Assembly (NCBI RefSeq): GCF_000021985.1
Contig: NC_011901.1
Span: forward strand, 2,862,501 to 2,926,500
Length of the DNA: 64,000 bases
Origin: Thioalkalivibrio sulfidiphilus HL-EbGr7
GTDB lineage: Bacteria > Pseudomonadota > Gammaproteobacteria > Ectothiorhodospirales > Ectothiorhodospiraceae
Reading direction: 5' to 3'
The notes under the pieces were generated by a model. The model had not been told where the DNA came from, made no database searches, and saw only the letters and a program-made list of their open reading frames with translations. Made by a program: the position numbers and the translations under genes. This document shows positions 27,258-36,355 of this stretch, piece by piece; position 1 is the first letter of the stretch; the number at the start of each line of letters is the position of its first letter.

Positions 27258-27267
27258 TCGCCAAGCC

Positions 27268-28101
27268 ATGCAACCCTATCTCGATCTCATGCGCCAGCTG
27301 CTGGAACACGGCACGGTGAAATCCGACCGCACCGGCACCGGCACCCGTTCCCTGTTCGGCCACCAGATGCGCTTCGACCTGTCGAAGGGCTTTCCCCTGG
27401 TGACCACCAAGAAGCTGCACCTGAAATCCATCATCCACGAACTGCTGTGGTTCCTGAAGGGCGAGACCAACATCGCCTATCTCAAGGACAACGGCGTGCG
27501 CATCTGGGACGAGTGGGCCACCGAGGACGGCGAACTGGGCCCGGTGTACGGCAGGCAGTGGCGCGCCTGGCCCACCCCCGACGGGCGCCACATCGACCAG
27601 ATCAGCCAGGTCGTGGAACAGATCCGCACCCGCCCGGATTCCCGGCGCCTGATCGTCAGCGCCTGGAACGTGGCGGAGCTGCCCGACGAGGGCATCTCGC
27701 CCAAGGACAACGCCCGGGCCGGACGCATGGCGCTGGCCCCCTGCCATACCTTCTTCCAGTTCTACGTGGCCGACGGCCGGCTCTCCTGCCAGCTCTACCA
27801 GCGCAGCGCAGACGTGTTCCTGGGCGTGCCCTTCAACATCGCCTCCTACGCCCTGCTCACGCTGATGGTCGCGCAGGTGACGGACCTTGAGCCCGGCGAC
27901 TTCGTGCACACCTTCGGCGACGTGCACCTGTACTCCAATCACGTGGAGCAGGCGAAGGAACAGCTCTCCCGCGAGCCCTACCCCCTGCCGAAGATGCATC
28001 TCAACCCCGAGGTAAAGTCCCTGTTCGATTTCAGGTACGAGGACTTCACCCTGGAGGGTTACCAGGCGCATCCGCATATCAAGGCGCCGGTTGCAATCTA
28101 A
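27268..28101 (+). CDS. thyA: Thymidylate synthase
   Basis: Converts dUMP to dTMP using methylene-tetrahydrofolate. The 277-residue protein has the catalytic Cys159 in [12 protein letters not shown], the folate-binding RQWRAW region and the dUMP-binding RRLIVSAWN and [18 protein letters not shown] motifs. It is slightly longer than E. coli ThyA (264) because of a short insertion after [15 protein letters not shown]. FolA, which recycles the dihydrofolate produced, follows after a hairpin repeat. Confidence 0.97.
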   Translation: MQPYLDLMRQLLEHGTVKSDRTGTGTRSLFGHQMRFDLSKGFPLVTTKKLHLKSIIHELLWFLKGETNIAYLKDNGVRIWDEWATEDGELGPVYGRQWRAWPTPDGRHIDQISQVVEQIRTRPDSRRLIVSAWNVAELPDEGISPKDNARAGRMALAPCHTFFQFYVADGRLSCQLYQRSADVFLGVPFNIASYALLTLMVAQVTDLEPGDFVHTFGDVHLYSNHVEQAKEQLSREPYPLPKMHLNPEVKSLFDFRYEDFTLEGYQAHPHIKAPVAI

Positions 28102-28213
28102 GTGGCAAGTCTCAAGTGGCTAGTAGCAAGGTAAAAAACTCTCCCCCGCTTTACGGGGGAGGGTTGGGGAGGGGTTTTTTACCTTGCCACTTGAGACTAG
28201 CCACTAGCCACTT
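28100..28213. repeat. AGTGGCAAG-type inverted repeat with inner GGGGGAG hairpin
   Basis: Outer arms AGTGGCAAGTCTCAAGTGGC (28101-28120) and CCACTTGAGACTAGCCACTA near 28186-28209. The loop contains a second element CTCCCCCGCTTTACGGGGGA, a stable hairpin followed further on by a T-run (GGGGTTTTTT), which could end transcription from thyA. Confidence 0.75.
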
Positions 28214-28231
28214 CTACTAAGAGGTACGCCC

Positions 28232-28720
28232 GTGAGACTGTCCTTAATCGTCGCCGTCGACCGAAACAACCTCATCGGCCGCGACAACCAGCTCCCGTGG
28301 CACCTGCCGGCGGATCTCGCCTTCTTCAAGCGCACCACCATGGGCGCGCCCATGCTCATGGGCCGCAAGACCTGGGAATCCATCGGACGCCCCCTGCCCG
28401 GGCGCACCAGCATCGTCATCACCCGTGATCCCGACTACCGGGCCGAGGGGGCCAGGGTGGTGCATTCCATCGAGGAAGGGATCGCTGCCGCGGGGGACGC
28501 GCCGGAGCTGTTCGTGATCGGCGGCGCCAAGCTGTTCGTGGACACCCTGCCGCTGGCCGACCGGCTGTATCTCACCCGCATCGATCACGCCTTCGAGGGA
28601 GACACCTGGTTTCCGGAGATCGGGGATGCGTGGCGGGAGATAACCCGTGAAGAACACGAGCCGGATGAGAAGAATGCTTATGCGTACGCCTTCATCACCC
28701 TGGAACGGGATCGGGGATAA
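28232..28720 (+). CDS. folA: Dihydrofolate reductase
   Basis: Reduces dihydrofolate to tetrahydrofolate. The 162-residue protein starts with GTG (28232; GAGG upstream) and has LIVAVDRNNLIGRDNQLPWHLPADL written across residues 5-29 (catalytic Asp in PADL), MGRKTWESIGRPLPGR, and the NADPH-binding FVIGGAKLF. Length equals E. coli FolA. It follows thyA, and shared transcription is plausible unless the hairpins in the gap terminate. Confidence 0.96.
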   Translation: MRLSLIVAVDRNNLIGRDNQLPWHLPADLAFFKRTTMGAPMLMGRKTWESIGRPLPGRTSIVITRDPDYRAEGARVVHSIEEGIAAAGDAPELFVIGGAKLFVDTLPLADRLYLTRIDHAFEGDTWFPEIGDAWREITREEHEPDEKNAYAYAFITLERDRG

Positions 28721-28730
28721 AAGCGCACTT

Positions 28731-28895
28731 TCGCCGCAGAGGCGCAGAGGAATCCCGAAAAAAAGGCTTTTGACAGGATTTACATGATTAGCATGATTTT
28801 TAAAGAAAGCCCGTCCAAGTTTTTTCAATCCTGTTAATCATGTAAATCCTGTCAGATCCTTATTCTTTCTCTGCGCCTCAGCGCCTCTGCGGCAA
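28731..28895. repeat. GCGCAGAG/GACAGGATTTACATG inverted repeat
   Basis: Outer arms CGCCGCAGAGGCGCAGAGG and CTGCGCCTCAGCGCCTCTGC, inner arms TTGACAGGATTTACATGATT and its complement. It separates the convergent folA and znuB genes. Confidence 0.85.
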
Positions 28896-28909
28896 GTCAT
28901 CCGCCCGGA

Positions 28910-29710
28910 TCAGCCCGCCCGACGAAAGCGCCGCCCCGGGATCAGGTAGATCACCGCGAACAAGGCCGCCGCCGCCACCACGATGGACGGCCCCGTGGGC
29001 GTGTCCCAGGTGAGCGAACCCATCACGCCACCCACCACCGCAAGCGAGCCCAGCACGCCGGCATAGAGGGCCATCTGCTCCGGCGTGGCCGCCAGGCGCC
29101 GGGCGGTGGCGGCGGGAATGATCATCAGCGAGGTGATCAGCAGGATGCCCACCACCTTCATGGCCACGGCGATCACCAGGGCGATGAGCAGCATGAAGCC
29201 CAGGCTCACCCACATCACCGGCACGCCCTCCACCCGGGCCAGGTCCTCGTGCACGGTCATGGCCAGCAACGGACGCCAGAGGATCATGAGCAGGATCAGC
29301 GCCAGCGCACCGCCGCCGAAGATCCACAGCAGGTCCCCCTGGCTCACCGCGAGGATGTCGCCGAACAGGTAACCCATGAGGTCGATGCGCACCCCTTCCA
29401 GGAAGGCGACCGAGACCAGGCCCAGGGACAGGGTGCTATGGGCGAGGATGCCCAGCAGGGTGTCACTGGCCAGCCGTCGCTGACGCTGCAGCAGGACCAG
29501 CAGCACTGCGAGCGCAGTGCACAGGGCGATCACCGTGAGGTTCAGGCTGATGCCCAGCAGGAAACCGAGCGCCACGCCCAGCAGCGCCGAATGGGCCAGG
29601 GTGTCGCCGAAATAGGCCATGCGCCGCCACACCACGAAGGAGCCCAAGGGCCCCGCCACCAGGGCCACCGCGATGCCGCCCATGAGGGCTCTGAGGATGA
29701 AGTCGTCCAT
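28910..29710 (-). CDS. znuB: Zinc ABC transporter permease ZnuB
   Basis: Integral membrane component of the high-affinity zinc importer. The 266-residue protein (from ATG 29710) has about eight hydrophobic segments and the family stretch RRMAYFGDTLAHSALLGVALG (residues 30-50) contacting the ATPase, plus MKVVGILLITSLMIIPAATA. An ATG eight codons upstream is possible but gives an atypical N-terminus. It follows znuC by 46 bases. Confidence 0.94.
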   Translation of the reverse strand: MDDFILRALMGGIAVALVAGPLGSFVVWRRMAYFGDTLAHSALLGVALGFLLGISLNLTVIALCTALAVLLVLLQRQRRLASDTLLGILAHSTLSLGLVSVAFLEGVRIDLMGYLFGDILAVSQGDLLWIFGGGALALILLMILWRPLLAMTVHEDLARVEGVPVMWVSLGFMLLIALVIAVAMKVVGILLITSLMIIPAATARRLAATPEQMALYAGVLGSLAVVGGVMGSLTWDTPTGPSIVVAAAALFAVIYLIPGRRFRRAG

Positions 29711-29755
29711 AAGGGCGCTAGAGACAATATCCAAGAGGCAAGAGGCAAGTGTGTT

Positions 29756-30553
29756 TCATTGCTTCTCCTTGTGACCTTCGTTCTCGACCACGCAACCATG
29801 GAGGTCGTGGTGGTGGTCGTGGGCGTGGGTGTAGATGGCGAGACCCCGGGCCTCGGCGGGGTCGCCGAACAGCTTGAGGTATTCCGGGTGGCGGCTCACC
29901 GCCTCGGGACGGCCGGTGCAGCAGACGTGCTGGTTGAGGCAGACCACGGAGTCGGCGGCCTCCATCACCAGGTGCAGCTCGTGGGAGACCATCAGCACGC
30001 CGCAGCCGTAGCGGTCGCGCAGGCGGGCGATGAGCCGGAACACCTCGCCCTGCCCGGCCACGTCCACGCCCTGGGCGGGCTCATCCAGCACCAGCAGGTC
30101 CGGCCTGCGCATCAGCGCGCGGGCCAGCAGCACGCGCTGCATCTCACCGCCGGAGACCGACTGGATGGGCTGATCCAGCAGGTGTTCCACACCCACCTCC
30201 CGCAGCACCTCCCGCTGGTGTGCGCGGCTGGCCCGCCCGCCCAGGGTGAGGAAACGGCCCACGGTGATGGGCAATACCTCATCCACCAGGACCCGCTGGG
30301 GCATGTAGCCCAGTTTCAGCCCCGGGGTACGGATCACCTCGCCCTCGGTCGCGGGCAACAGGCCCAGCAGGATGCGCACCAGGCAGGTTTTGCCGGCCCC
30401 GTTGGGGCCGATCAGGGTGACGATGCGACCGCGCTCCACGCCGAGATCCACGCCATGCAGGATGTGACGACCGCCCAGGGTCAGGCCCACGCCCCGCGCT
30501 GCAACCAGGGGCGAGGCCGCATCGTGGGCATTTGAGCGGGTCACTGATGACAT
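29756..30553 (-). CDS. znuC: Zinc ABC transporter ATP-binding protein ZnuC
   Basis: A 265-residue ATPase with Walker A GPNGAGKT (about 49-56), signature VSGGEMQR, Walker B LLVLDEPAQGVD and the switch MVSHELH. The C-terminus is histidine-rich (THAHDHHHDLHG), which may bind zinc. Divergent from znuA with a shared 85-base promoter region containing a Zur box, so both arms should be repressed by zinc. Confidence 0.95.
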   Translation of the reverse strand: MSSVTRSNAHDAASPLVAARGVGLTLGGRHILHGVDLGVERGRIVTLIGPNGAGKTCLVRILLGLLPATEGEVIRTPGLKLGYMPQRVLVDEVLPITVGRFLTLGGRASRAHQREVLREVGVEHLLDQPIQSVSGGEMQRVLLARALMRRPDLLVLDEPAQGVDVAGQGEVFRLIARLRDRYGCGVLMVSHELHLVMEAADSVVCLNQHVCCTGRPEAVSRHPEYLKLFGDPAEARGLAIYTHAHDHHHDLHGCVVENEGHKEKQ

Positions 30554-30593
30554 GGGAGATCCGTGTCCTGAAAAGCTGGACGCAAAGGGCGAA

Positions 30594-30608
30594 TGTTATA
30601 TTATTACA
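30594..30608. promoter_or_regulatory. Zur box between znuC and znuA
   Basis: TGTTATATTATTACA differs at only two positions from the palindromic Zur core TGTTATAATATAACA. It lies 30 bases before the znuA start and 40 before the znuC start, suited to repress both. Confidence 0.8.
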
Positions 30609-30638
30609 TCACATATCCATTCCTGAGAGTAACGCGCC

Positions 30639-31637
30639 ATGCCTGCCATCCGCCAGAGGAAACTGACATCGCACCCGGGCCTTTTCCTGGCTGTCCTGTC
30701 CTTGTTCGCCCTGCTGCTGGGCAACGTGCAGGCCGCACCACAGGTGGTGGTGAGCATCAAGCCGGTCCACGACCTGGTCACCGGCGTGACCGAAGGCGTG
30801 ACGGCACCGGTGCTGCTGGTGCCCGGCGGCGCCTCCCCCCATGACTACGCCCTGCGCCCCTCGGAGATGCGCGCCCTGCAGCAGGCCCGGGTGGTCATCT
30901 GGACCGGGCCGGAACTGGAGAACTTCCTGGTGCGCCCCCTGGCGGGGCTGGGCTCGGAGGTACAGCGCGTCACCCTGCTCAAGGATGCGGATCTGGTGCA
31001 ACACCCGGTACGCGAGGGCGGGATCTGGGACAGTCATGGTCATGGGCACGGGGACCACAACCACGCACACAGTCACAGCCACAACCACGGGCACAGCCAC
31101 GCGGCTCACAACCATGCTCACGCCGAACCCGACGCCCATGTCTGGCTGTCGCCGGAGAACGCCCGGCGCATCGTGACGCACGTGGCCGGCGTACTCGCGG
31201 CGGTTGACCCGGACAACGCGGCGGCCTACGGGGCCAACCGGGATCGCATGCTGGCCCGGCTCGACCAGCTGGACGAGGAACTGCGCGCCCGGCTGGCGCC
31301 GGTGCGCGAGGCGCCCTTCATCGTGTTCCACGACGCCTACCAGTACTTCGAGCGCCACTACGGCCTGACGCCGGCCGGCTCCATCACCGTGGACCCGTCC
31401 CGAGCCCCCGGCGCACGGCGCATCCAGGAGATCAGGCAGCGGGTCAGCCAGTCCGAGGCCCTCTGCGTGTTCAGCGAACCCCAGTTCCGCCCTGCCATCG
31501 TGGCCACGGTGATCGAGGGCACCCAGGCACGCACCGGCGTGCTGGATCCCCTGGGTGCGGACCTGCCGTCGGGTCCGGAGGGCTATGAGGCGCTGCTGCG
31601 CAACCTGGCGCAGAGCCTGGTGGAGTGCCTGTCTTGA
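30639..31637 (+). CDS. znuA: Periplasmic zinc-binding protein ZnuA
   Basis: A 332-residue periplasmic receptor of the zinc importer. An N-terminal signal peptide (FLAVLSLFALLLGNVQAA, cleavage near residue 33) precedes the mature protein. Likely zinc ligands are His in GGASPHDYALRP, DAHVWLSPEN and VFHDAYQYFERHYG, and a histidine-rich loop lies at about residues 130-160 (HGHGDHNHAHSHSHNHGHSH). A homologous Zur box lies upstream, and znuC-znuB are divergent. Confidence 0.96.
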   Translation: MPAIRQRKLTSHPGLFLAVLSLFALLLGNVQAAPQVVVSIKPVHDLVTGVTEGVTAPVLLVPGGASPHDYALRPSEMRALQQARVVIWTGPELENFLVRPLAGLGSEVQRVTLLKDADLVQHPVREGGIWDSHGHGHGDHNHAHSHSHNHGHSHAAHNHAHAEPDAHVWLSPENARRIVTHVAGVLAAVDPDNAAAYGANRDRMLARLDQLDEELRARLAPVREAPFIVFHDAYQYFERHYGLTPAGSITVDPSRAPGARRIQEIRQRVSQSEALCVFSEPQFRPAIVATVIEGTQARTGVLDPLGADLPSGPEGYEALLRNLAQSLVECLS

Positions 31638-31679
31638 AGTGGGAAGGGTGAATCGGGAAGTGGGAAGAAAACCCACCCT

Positions 31680-31876
31680 GTAGGAGCGGCGACCTCGCCG
31701 CGAATCGCCCGGGAAGCAACCAGGCCTTGGCTGGTAACGCAGAGGGCGCAAAGACGCAGAGGACGCAAAGAATTCACATCCAAAAACTTTGCGCTCTCTG
31801 CGTCTTTGCGTTCTCTGCGTGAATGACCGATCACCGAGTCCCCGCCAACCCGTTCGGCCCGGGGTCAGGCCTCCTA
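31680..31876. repeat. Composite repeat: REP pair enclosing a GCAGAGGGCGC hairpin
   Basis: Same structure as 16818-17024: left REP GTAGGAGCGGCGACCTCGCC, inner inverted repeat 31735-31823 (ACGCAGAGGGCGCAAAGACG and complement), right REP read on the minus strand as GTAGGAGGCCTGACCCCGGG. A GAAGTGGGA-type half repeat (31636-31668) precedes it, directly behind the znuA stop. The right REP provides the stop codon of the next gene. This fills the 236-base gap. Confidence 0.8.
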
Positions 31877-32701
31877 CGCCGCCTTCTTGTCCGCACCCAC
31901 CAGCACGCCCAGCAGATCCGGGACCGGCACCTCTACGGCGCAGTCACTGGCCTCCACCCGGCAGTGGTCGGACCAGTGCAGCAACTGCATCGTGCCGCTG
32001 AAATCCTCCACCAGGGTGGTGCAGTGCTCCACCCAGTCACCGTCGTTGCAGTAGAGCACGCCGTCGATGCGCTCGATGCCGGCCTTGTGGATGTGGCCGC
32101 AGATGTAGCCGTCAAAGCCGTTGCGCAGCGCCTCCTGGGCGGCAGCCTCCTCGAACTTGCGGATGTAGGCCCGGGCGTTGCCCACCCGGGTCTTGAGCCA
32201 TGCGGACAGGGACCAGTAGCCGTGGCCCCGGCGGCGGCGCCAGGCGTTGTAGACGCGGTTGCCCTTGAGCAGCATCTGGTAGGCACCGTCACCCACCGCC
32301 TTGAGCAGGGCGTTGTGGCGCACGTCGCCGTCGAACTCATCACCGTGACTGACGAAGAAACGCCGCCCGTCGGCACTCAGGTGCTCGGCGTTCAGGCGCA
32401 CCTGCACGCCATGGAACTCGCTGCCTGCGAAGTCGCGGAACAGCTCGTCGTGATTGCCGGGGATGTAGGTGACCCGGGTACCACTGCGCGCCATGTGCAG
32501 GATGCGCTGCAGCACTGCAGACTGGTCCGCGGTCCAGTACACGGAGCGGCGCATGCTCCAGAGATCGAAGATGTCGCCCACCAGGTAGAGCTGTTCACAG
32601 CGGACGCTGTTGAGGAAATCCAGCAGGTAATCGGCGCGGCACTCGCGGGTGCCCAGATGCACATCGGAGATGAATACACTGCGGCAGCGAAGCGTTCCCA
32701 T
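31874..32701 (-). CDS. LpxH-like UDP-2,3-diacylglucosamine diphosphatase
   Basis: A 275-residue metallophosphoesterase of the LpxH/LpxH2 type. Metal-binding motifs are FISDVHLGTRE (9-19), LVGDIFDLW, IPGNHDELF, VSHGDEFD and ICGHIHKAG. It is longer than E. coli LpxH (240) and its middle region (NRVYNAWRRRRGHGYWSLS) fits the LpxH2 group, so its substrate could be the lipid A precursor or a related one. GAGG lies upstream of the ATG. Its stop TAG comes from the adjacent REP. Confidence 0.85.
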   Translation of the reverse strand: MGTLRCRSVFISDVHLGTRECRADYLLDFLNSVRCEQLYLVGDIFDLWSMRRSVYWTADQSAVLQRILHMARSGTRVTYIPGNHDELFRDFAGSEFHGVQVRLNAEHLSADGRRFFVSHGDEFDGDVRHNALLKAVGDGAYQMLLKGNRVYNAWRRRRGHGYWSLSAWLKTRVGNARAYIRKFEEAAAQEALRNGFDGYICGHIHKAGIERIDGVLYCNDGDWVEHCTTLVEDFSGTMQLLHWSDHCRVEASDCAVEVPVPDLLGVLVGADKKAA

Positions 32702-32790
32702 GGACAGACCCTCGGCAGTGGTTTCGCGGAGTCTGAATTGGGGAGGTTACAAAAAGATCAAGCAATCATGAATTTACGGTGAAAAAAGGC

Positions 32791-32861
32791 ACTTGAGACA
32801 AGTTGCCAGATGCAAGAGACAAGAGGGTTTTCTTGCCACTTGTCTCTTGCATCTTGTCTCT
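32791..32861. repeat. GAGACAAG-type inverted repeat
   Basis: Arms ACTTGAGACAAGTTGCCAGA and CTTGTCTCTTGCATCTTGTC around a short loop. It is a variant of the AGTGGCAAG family and fills the gap before the stop of the next gene. Confidence 0.7.
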
Positions 32862-32870
32862 AGCGCTCTC

Positions 32871-33368
32871 CTATCCCATATCGAGATCGAACTGCACCGC
32901 CTCGAGTCCCGCCGCGGCACACTTCTCATCCAATTCACCACTGGGCGCTCCGCTGACACCGACGCCGCCCACGATGGCACCGGCCGAGTGGATGGGCAGG
33001 CCGCCGGCGGAGAACACGATGCCCTGCACCTTGCCCACCGAGAAGGGCCGGGTGAAGCGGTCTTCCATCTGGGACAGGGGCGCGTTGAAGGACATGGCGG
33101 TGTAGGCCTTCTGCCTGGAGATCTCCAGGGTCAGGTCCATGGCCAGGGTGTCACGCATCACCACCTGGGGATGCCCGCCGCGATCCACCACGGTCACGGC
33201 AACATTCACGCCCTCGGCGCGGCAGGCCTCGATGGTGGCCAGAGCGATGCGGTTGGCCATCTCCAGGGACAGGCGCTTGATGTCCGCGGTCACCGGGGCA
33301 TCGGCCTGGGCAACGGCACCGGCGCTCAGGATCACGGCACCGGCCAGCAGGGAACGGATCATTTTCAT
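32871..33368 (-). CDS. Periplasmic GlcG/HbpS-family protein (DUF336)
   Basis: A 165-residue protein with a cleavable signal peptide (MIRSLLAGAVILSAGAVAQA) and one GlcG/HbpS domain: the strand VAVTVVDRGGHPQVVMRD (about 59-76) and FSAGGLPIHSAGAIVGGVGVSG are hallmarks. Members bind haem or corrinoid-like ligands, or are of unknown function; ligand here cannot be told. The ATG at 33368 has GAGGAG upstream. It appears monocistronic. Confidence 0.85.
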   Translation of the reverse strand: MKMIRSLLAGAVILSAGAVAQADAPVTADIKRLSLEMANRIALATIEACRAEGVNVAVTVVDRGGHPQVVMRDTLAMDLTLEISRQKAYTAMSFNAPLSQMEDRFTRPFSVGKVQGIVFSAGGLPIHSAGAIVGGVGVSGAPSGELDEKCAAAGLEAVQFDLDMG

Positions 33369-33458
33369 GGTGGTTTCTCCTCTCATGGTGGCGATTTATT
33401 CATTGCAGGGCCTCTATGAGTGTAGAAGCCCGGAGCCAGAGAGTGCGCGCGGTGGAAC

Positions 33459-33550
33459 AATTCAAAATTCAAGATTCAAGATTCAAAATTCAAAGGTTGT
33501 CGGCGCCACTGCATGTGCTAGCTCCCCCTTTGAATTTTGAATTTTGAATC
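33459..33550. repeat. AAAATTCAA-type inverted repeat
   Basis: Left arm TTCAAAATTCAAGATTCAAG (33461 on), right arm CCTTTGAATTTTGAATTTTG up to 33549, loop of about 35 bases. It ends 5 bases before the dgkA stop codon. Confidence 0.75.
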
Positions 33551-33554
33551 CGCT

Positions 33555-33914
33555 TCAGATCAGCACCAGCAACCAGATCACCGCCGCGTTGATGAGCGCG
33601 AACAACACCGCCGCCGAACCCATGTCCTTGGCCCGGGCGGAGAGCTTGTGCTGTTCGCCGCCGAAGCGGTCGATGGCCGCCTCGATGCCGGAGTTGAGCA
33701 GTTCCACGATGAGGATGAGCAACAGGCTGCCCACCAGCAGGGCCCGCTCCACCCCGGTCTCGCCCAGCCACAGGGCCAGGGGCAGGGCGAGCACCACCAG
33801 CAGCAGTTCCTGGCGAAACGCCTCCTCGTGCTTGAAGGCGGCGCGCAATCCCGCCCAGGAGTAGCCCGCGGCCTTGACGATGCGCGTCATACCGCGGTTG
33901 CCGCTGTAGGCCAT
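33555..33914 (-). CDS. dgkA: Diacylglycerol kinase
   Basis: A 119-residue inner-membrane kinase that phosphorylates diacylglycerol. It has three hydrophobic helices and the signature VELLNSGIEAAIDR (about 70-83), with catalytic-site AARAK-type KLSARAKDMGSAAV. Its ATG overlaps the gcvPB stop by one base (TGATG), so it is the last gene of that transcript. Confidence 0.95.
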   Translation of the reverse strand: MAYSGNRGMTRIVKAAGYSWAGLRAAFKHEEAFRQELLLVVLALPLALWLGETGVERALLVGSLLLILIVELLNSGIEAAIDRFGGEQHKLSARAKDMGSAAVLFALINAAVIWLLVLI

Positions 33915-35404
33915 CAGTCCGTCCGTCCCTGTTCAGCGACCTCGTCGAGCGCGGCGCCGGGCCGCCAGGCCACATCCAGTTCACGGGCGGCACGCACCTC
34001 ATCGAAGCGCCGGTTGGGCTGGGTATAGGGGGCACCCTTGACCTTGTCGGGGCTGGTGCGCGCCTCTTCCAGGATCTCGGCCATGGCCTCCACAAAGCCG
34101 TCCAGGGTCTCCTTGCTCTCGGTCTCGGTGGGCTCGATGAGCAGGCACTCGGGCACCAGCAGCGGGAAGTAGGTGGTGGGAGCGTGGTAGTTGAAGTCCA
34201 GCAGGCGCTTGGCCACGTCCATGGCGGTCACCTCGGTGTCCTTGGCGAGCCGCTTGAGGGTCACGATGAACTCGTGAGTGGCGCGGCGCCCGGGGAAGGC
34301 CAGTTCGAAGCCCTTCTCCCTCAGGCGCGCCATCACGTAGTTGGCGTTGAGGGTGGAGAACTCCGCCACCCGGGGCATGCCCGCGCGGCCCAGCATGCGC
34401 ATGTACACGTAGGCGCGCAGCAGCACGCCGGCGTTGCCGGCAAAGGCCGAGAGCCGACCGATGGACTGGGGCAGGTCCTTCTCGGTCATGAAGCGATAGC
34501 GCTCGCCCTCCTTCGCCACCACCGGGATGGGCATGAAGGGGCGCAGGCGCTCGCTCACGCCCACCGCGCCGGCACCGGGACCGCCGCCACCGTGTGGGGT
34601 GGAGAAGGTCTTGTGCAGGTTCATGTGGATCACGTCAAAGCCCATGTCCCCGGGGCGCACCTTGCCGAGGATGGCGTTGAGGTTGGCGCCATCGTAGTAC
34701 AGCAGTCCGCCGGCCTGGTGCACCAGGTCGGCGATCTCCTTGATGCGCCGCTCGAACACGCCGAGCGTCGAGGGGTTGGTGAGCATGATGCCGGCAGTGT
34801 GCGGACCCAGAGCGGCCTTCAGGGCCTCCATGTCCACGTCACCGGAATCGTCGGTGGGGATCTCCTTCACCGTGTAGCCGCACATGGTGGCGGTGGCCGG
34901 GTTGGTGCCGTGGGCCGCATCGGGCACCAGGATCTCGGTGCGCGCGGTGTCCTTGCGGGCGTCGTGGTAGGCGCGGATCATGGCCACGCCGGCGAACTCG
35001 CCCTGGGCACCGGCCATGGGGGTGAGCGACACGCCGCCCTTCATGCCGGTCACATCCCGCAGCATCTCCTGCAGCTCGAACATGCAGGCCAGGAAGCCCT
35101 GGCTGTGGGTGTCCGGCGCGTGGGGATGGCGGCCCAGGAAACCCGGCAGCATGGCCAGGCTGTTGCAGGCCCGCGGGTTGTACTTCATGGTGCAGGACCC
35201 CAGCGGGTAGAACTGGGTATCGATGGAGAAGTTCTTCTGGGACAGCCGGGTGTAGTGGCGCACCACGTCCAGTTCGGAGAGTTCCGGCAGCGGCGCGCGC
35301 GTGCCGCGACGGAAGCGCTCGGGCAGCCCGCTCACGGTGGCCTCGCGCAGCGGCGCCTGGGCCGTGGCCCCGCGCCCGGGACGGGAACGCTCAAAGATCA
35401 GCAT
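33914..35404 (-). CDS. gcvPB: Glycine decarboxylase, P-protein subunit 2
   Basis: PLP-binding half of the split P protein of the glycine cleavage system. The 496-residue product has the PLP lysine (about 265) in [18 protein letters not shown], and [14 protein letters not shown] near the N-terminus. GAGGAG precedes the ATG at 35404. It is separated from gcvPA by the tpx gene and two repeat elements, so it may be transcribed from its own promoter. Confidence 0.96.
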   Translation of the reverse strand: MLIFERSRPGRGATAQAPLREATVSGLPERFRRGTRAPLPELSELDVVRHYTRLSQKNFSIDTQFYPLGSCTMKYNPRACNSLAMLPGFLGRHPHAPDTHSQGFLACMFELQEMLRDVTGMKGGVSLTPMAGAQGEFAGVAMIRAYHDARKDTARTEILVPDAAHGTNPATATMCGYTVKEIPTDDSGDVDMEALKAALGPHTAGIMLTNPSTLGVFERRIKEIADLVHQAGGLLYYDGANLNAILGKVRPGDMGFDVIHMNLHKTFSTPHGGGGPGAGAVGVSERLRPFMPIPVVAKEGERYRFMTEKDLPQSIGRLSAFAGNAGVLLRAYVYMRMLGRAGMPRVAEFSTLNANYVMARLREKGFELAFPGRRATHEFIVTLKRLAKDTEVTAMDVAKRLLDFNYHAPTTYFPLLVPECLLIEPTETESKETLDGFVEAMAEILEEARTSPDKVKGAPYTQPNRRFDEVRAARELDVAWRPGAALDEVAEQGRTD

Positions 35405-35448
35405 GTCTGGAAACTCCTCAAGTATCGGTATTCAATCAAATCCACATC

Positions 35449-35600
35449 AGCCGCAGAGGCGCAGAGAAAAGAAATGCCTGGACAGGATTTACATGATTAA
35501 CAGGATTGTTCGAAAAAGGGAGTGCCCTACTTCGTTGAATCCTGTTGATCATGTTAATCCTGTCGATTTTTCCCTCTGCGACTCAGCGCCTCTGCGGCAA
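35449..35600. repeat. GCGCAGAG/GACAGGATTTACATG inverted repeat
   Basis: Outer arms CAGCCGCAGAGGCGCAGAG and its complement CTCAGCGCCTCTGCGGCA; inner arms GACAGGATTTACATGATTAA and TTGATCATGTTAATCCTGTC. It lies between tpx and gcvPB. Confidence 0.85.
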
Positions 35601-35607
35601 TCAGTCT

Positions 35608-36108
35608 TCAGCCCAGCGCCGCAAACGCCGCATCCAGATCCGGCTCTTCGCTGAATTCCTGGACCAACTCCGTGTGCAGCACCTTGTTGTTCTGGTCCAG
35701 CACGATGACCGCCCGGGCCGTGATGCCTGCCAGGGGGCCATCGGTGAGCAGGATCCCGTAGTCCTTGGCAAAGTTTCGCGAGCGCATCATGGACAGGGTC
35801 TGCACCTGCTCGATCTTCTGGGCCGCACAGAAACGCGCCTGGGTGGGCGGCAGATCGGCGGAGATCACGAGCACCACCACGTCGTCGCGGCCTGCCAGCA
35901 GCTTCTCAAGCTTCATGGTGGAATTGGCGCAGGTGCTGGTGTCCAGCGCACCCACCACGGACAGGACCTTCTTCTTGCCCGCAAACGCGGCCAGGCCCAC
36001 ATCGTTGAGGTCCTTGTCCACCAGAGTGAAATCGGGGGCCTGGGAGCCCACGGGCGGCAGGTCGCCGTTGGTATGGATGGGGTTACCGTGCAGTTTGATC
36101 TCGGCCAT
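35608..36108 (-). CDS. tpx: Thiol peroxidase
   Basis: A 166-residue atypical 2-Cys peroxiredoxin reducing lipid and hydrogen peroxides via thioredoxin. The peroxidatic cysteine is Cys60 (DTSTCANST) and the resolving cysteine Cys94 (ARFCAAQ), positions equivalent to E. coli Tpx Cys61 and Cys95. AGGAACC lies ahead of the ATG at 36108. It sits between the two glycine decarboxylase halves with repeats on both sides. Confidence 0.96.
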   Translation of the reverse strand: MAEIKLHGNPIHTNGDLPPVGSQAPDFTLVDKDLNDVGLAAFAGKKKVLSVVGALDTSTCANSTMKLEKLLAGRDDVVVLVISADLPPTQARFCAAQKIEQVQTLSMMRSRNFAKDYGILLTDGPLAGITARAVIVLDQNNKVLHTELVQEFSEEPDLDAAFAALG

Positions 36109-36151
36109 GATTTGGTTCCTCGCTTGCGTTCGTGGTTGTCTCAAGGAATTC

Positions 36152-36348
36152 TTTTTGCCACAGAGGTCACAGAGGTCACAGAGCTAACACAACCGGTCGG
36201 GATATGCAGGTTGGACTGAGCACAGCGAAGTCCAACCCGCTTGCACCGGCAACGACCCGTTGGGGTTCGTTCCTCACCCCAACCTACGATCCCGAATCGC
36301 CTTTCAATCTCCCGCACTCTCTGCGCCTCCGCGCCTCTGCGGCAGAAG
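36152..36348. repeat. Mosaic of half-repeat arms
   Basis: Between gcvPA and tpx stand: a CACAGAGG arm (36152-36184), a GTTGGACTGAGCACAGCGAA element folding with TCCAACC (36204-36237), a half of the TAGGTTGGGGT element (36249-36293), and a single CTCTGCGCCTCCGCGCCTCT arm (36318-36347). None has its full partner nearby, which suggests successive insertions and deletions. Confidence 0.6.
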
Positions 36349-36355
36349 TTCATTG

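Noticed and set aside
36152-36348. Possible small gene or riboswitch between gcvPA and tpx
   Set aside because: The stretch is explained by half copies of known repeat families in the window; no ribosome binding site with a sensible frame and no known aptamer pattern.
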